A stretch of 5,860 nucleotides of DNA from Anaeroplasmataceae bacterium (GTDB lineage: Bacteria > Bacillota_I > Bacilli_A > Acholeplasmatales > Anaeroplasmataceae): positions 1-5,860 of the forward strand of contig JAHHSW010000063.1 in assembly GCA_020024985.1 (NCBI GenBank). Direction: 5' to 3'. The position numbers and the translations under genes are program-made. The notes under the pieces were generated by a model. It was not told where the DNA came from and did not search any database. It was given only the letters and a program-made list of their open reading frames with translations. Positions 5,859-5,860 of the stretch are shown piece by piece. Position 1 is the stretch's first letter. Each line of letters starts with the position of its first letter.

Positions 5859-5860
5859 TT

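Noticed and set aside
1..5860. tRNA, CRISPR array, insertion sequence, prophage or defence genes
   Set aside because: No cloverleaf, regularly spaced repeats, transposase or terminal inverted repeats were seen; all five genes look like chromosomal housekeeping or metabolic genes.

Overview
This is an AT-rich, gene-dense stretch of bacterial chromosome. All five recognisable genes are on the + strand: yebC-family regulator/translation factor, pyrR, fhs, a 573-residue PEPCK/HPr-kinase-like P-loop protein, and tatD. Strong GGAGG-type Shine-Dalgarno sites, sigma-A-type promoters, short hairpin terminators and Firmicutes-type YebC and PyrR sequences point to a low-GC Firmicute. An Erysipelotrichia/Mollicutes-related gut lineage is my best guess, but a placement by eye is weak. 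All nine tryptophans are UGG and no gene ends in UGA. This shows no sign of the Mycoplasma-type code, though nine codons are a small sample.

Layout: bases 1-126 hold a small inverted repeat and a good promoter (TTGCAA-17-TATACT) for yebC (127-864). A strong terminator (874-900) follows, ending only a few bases before the pyrR Shine-Dalgarno (pyrR 919-1416). The 90-base gap after pyrR carries an extended -10 promoter (TTTATA-17-TATCAT) that probably drives a two-gene operon of fhs (1507-3171) and the PEPCK-like gene (3193-4914), which are 21 bases apart. A GAAA-loop hairpin with a short U-run (4920-4942) precedes tatD (4964-5728). The last 132 bases contain no gene. They carry a long hairpin terminator whose 3' arm and U-tract appear to be duplicated.

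Functionally these are core housekeeping genes: translation/regulation (YebC), pyrimidine control and uracil salvage (PyrR), one-carbon supply (Fhs) and nucleic-acid processing or repair (TatD). I see no mobile element, CRISPR array, tRNA or rRNA. The least understood gene is the 573-residue protein. By eye, its C-terminal ~260 residues match the catalytic scaffold of ATP-dependent phosphoenolpyruvate carboxykinase in order, with an HPr-kinase-like P-loop. Its first ~300 residues match nothing I recognise. Its coupling to fhs is the main lead in the window.
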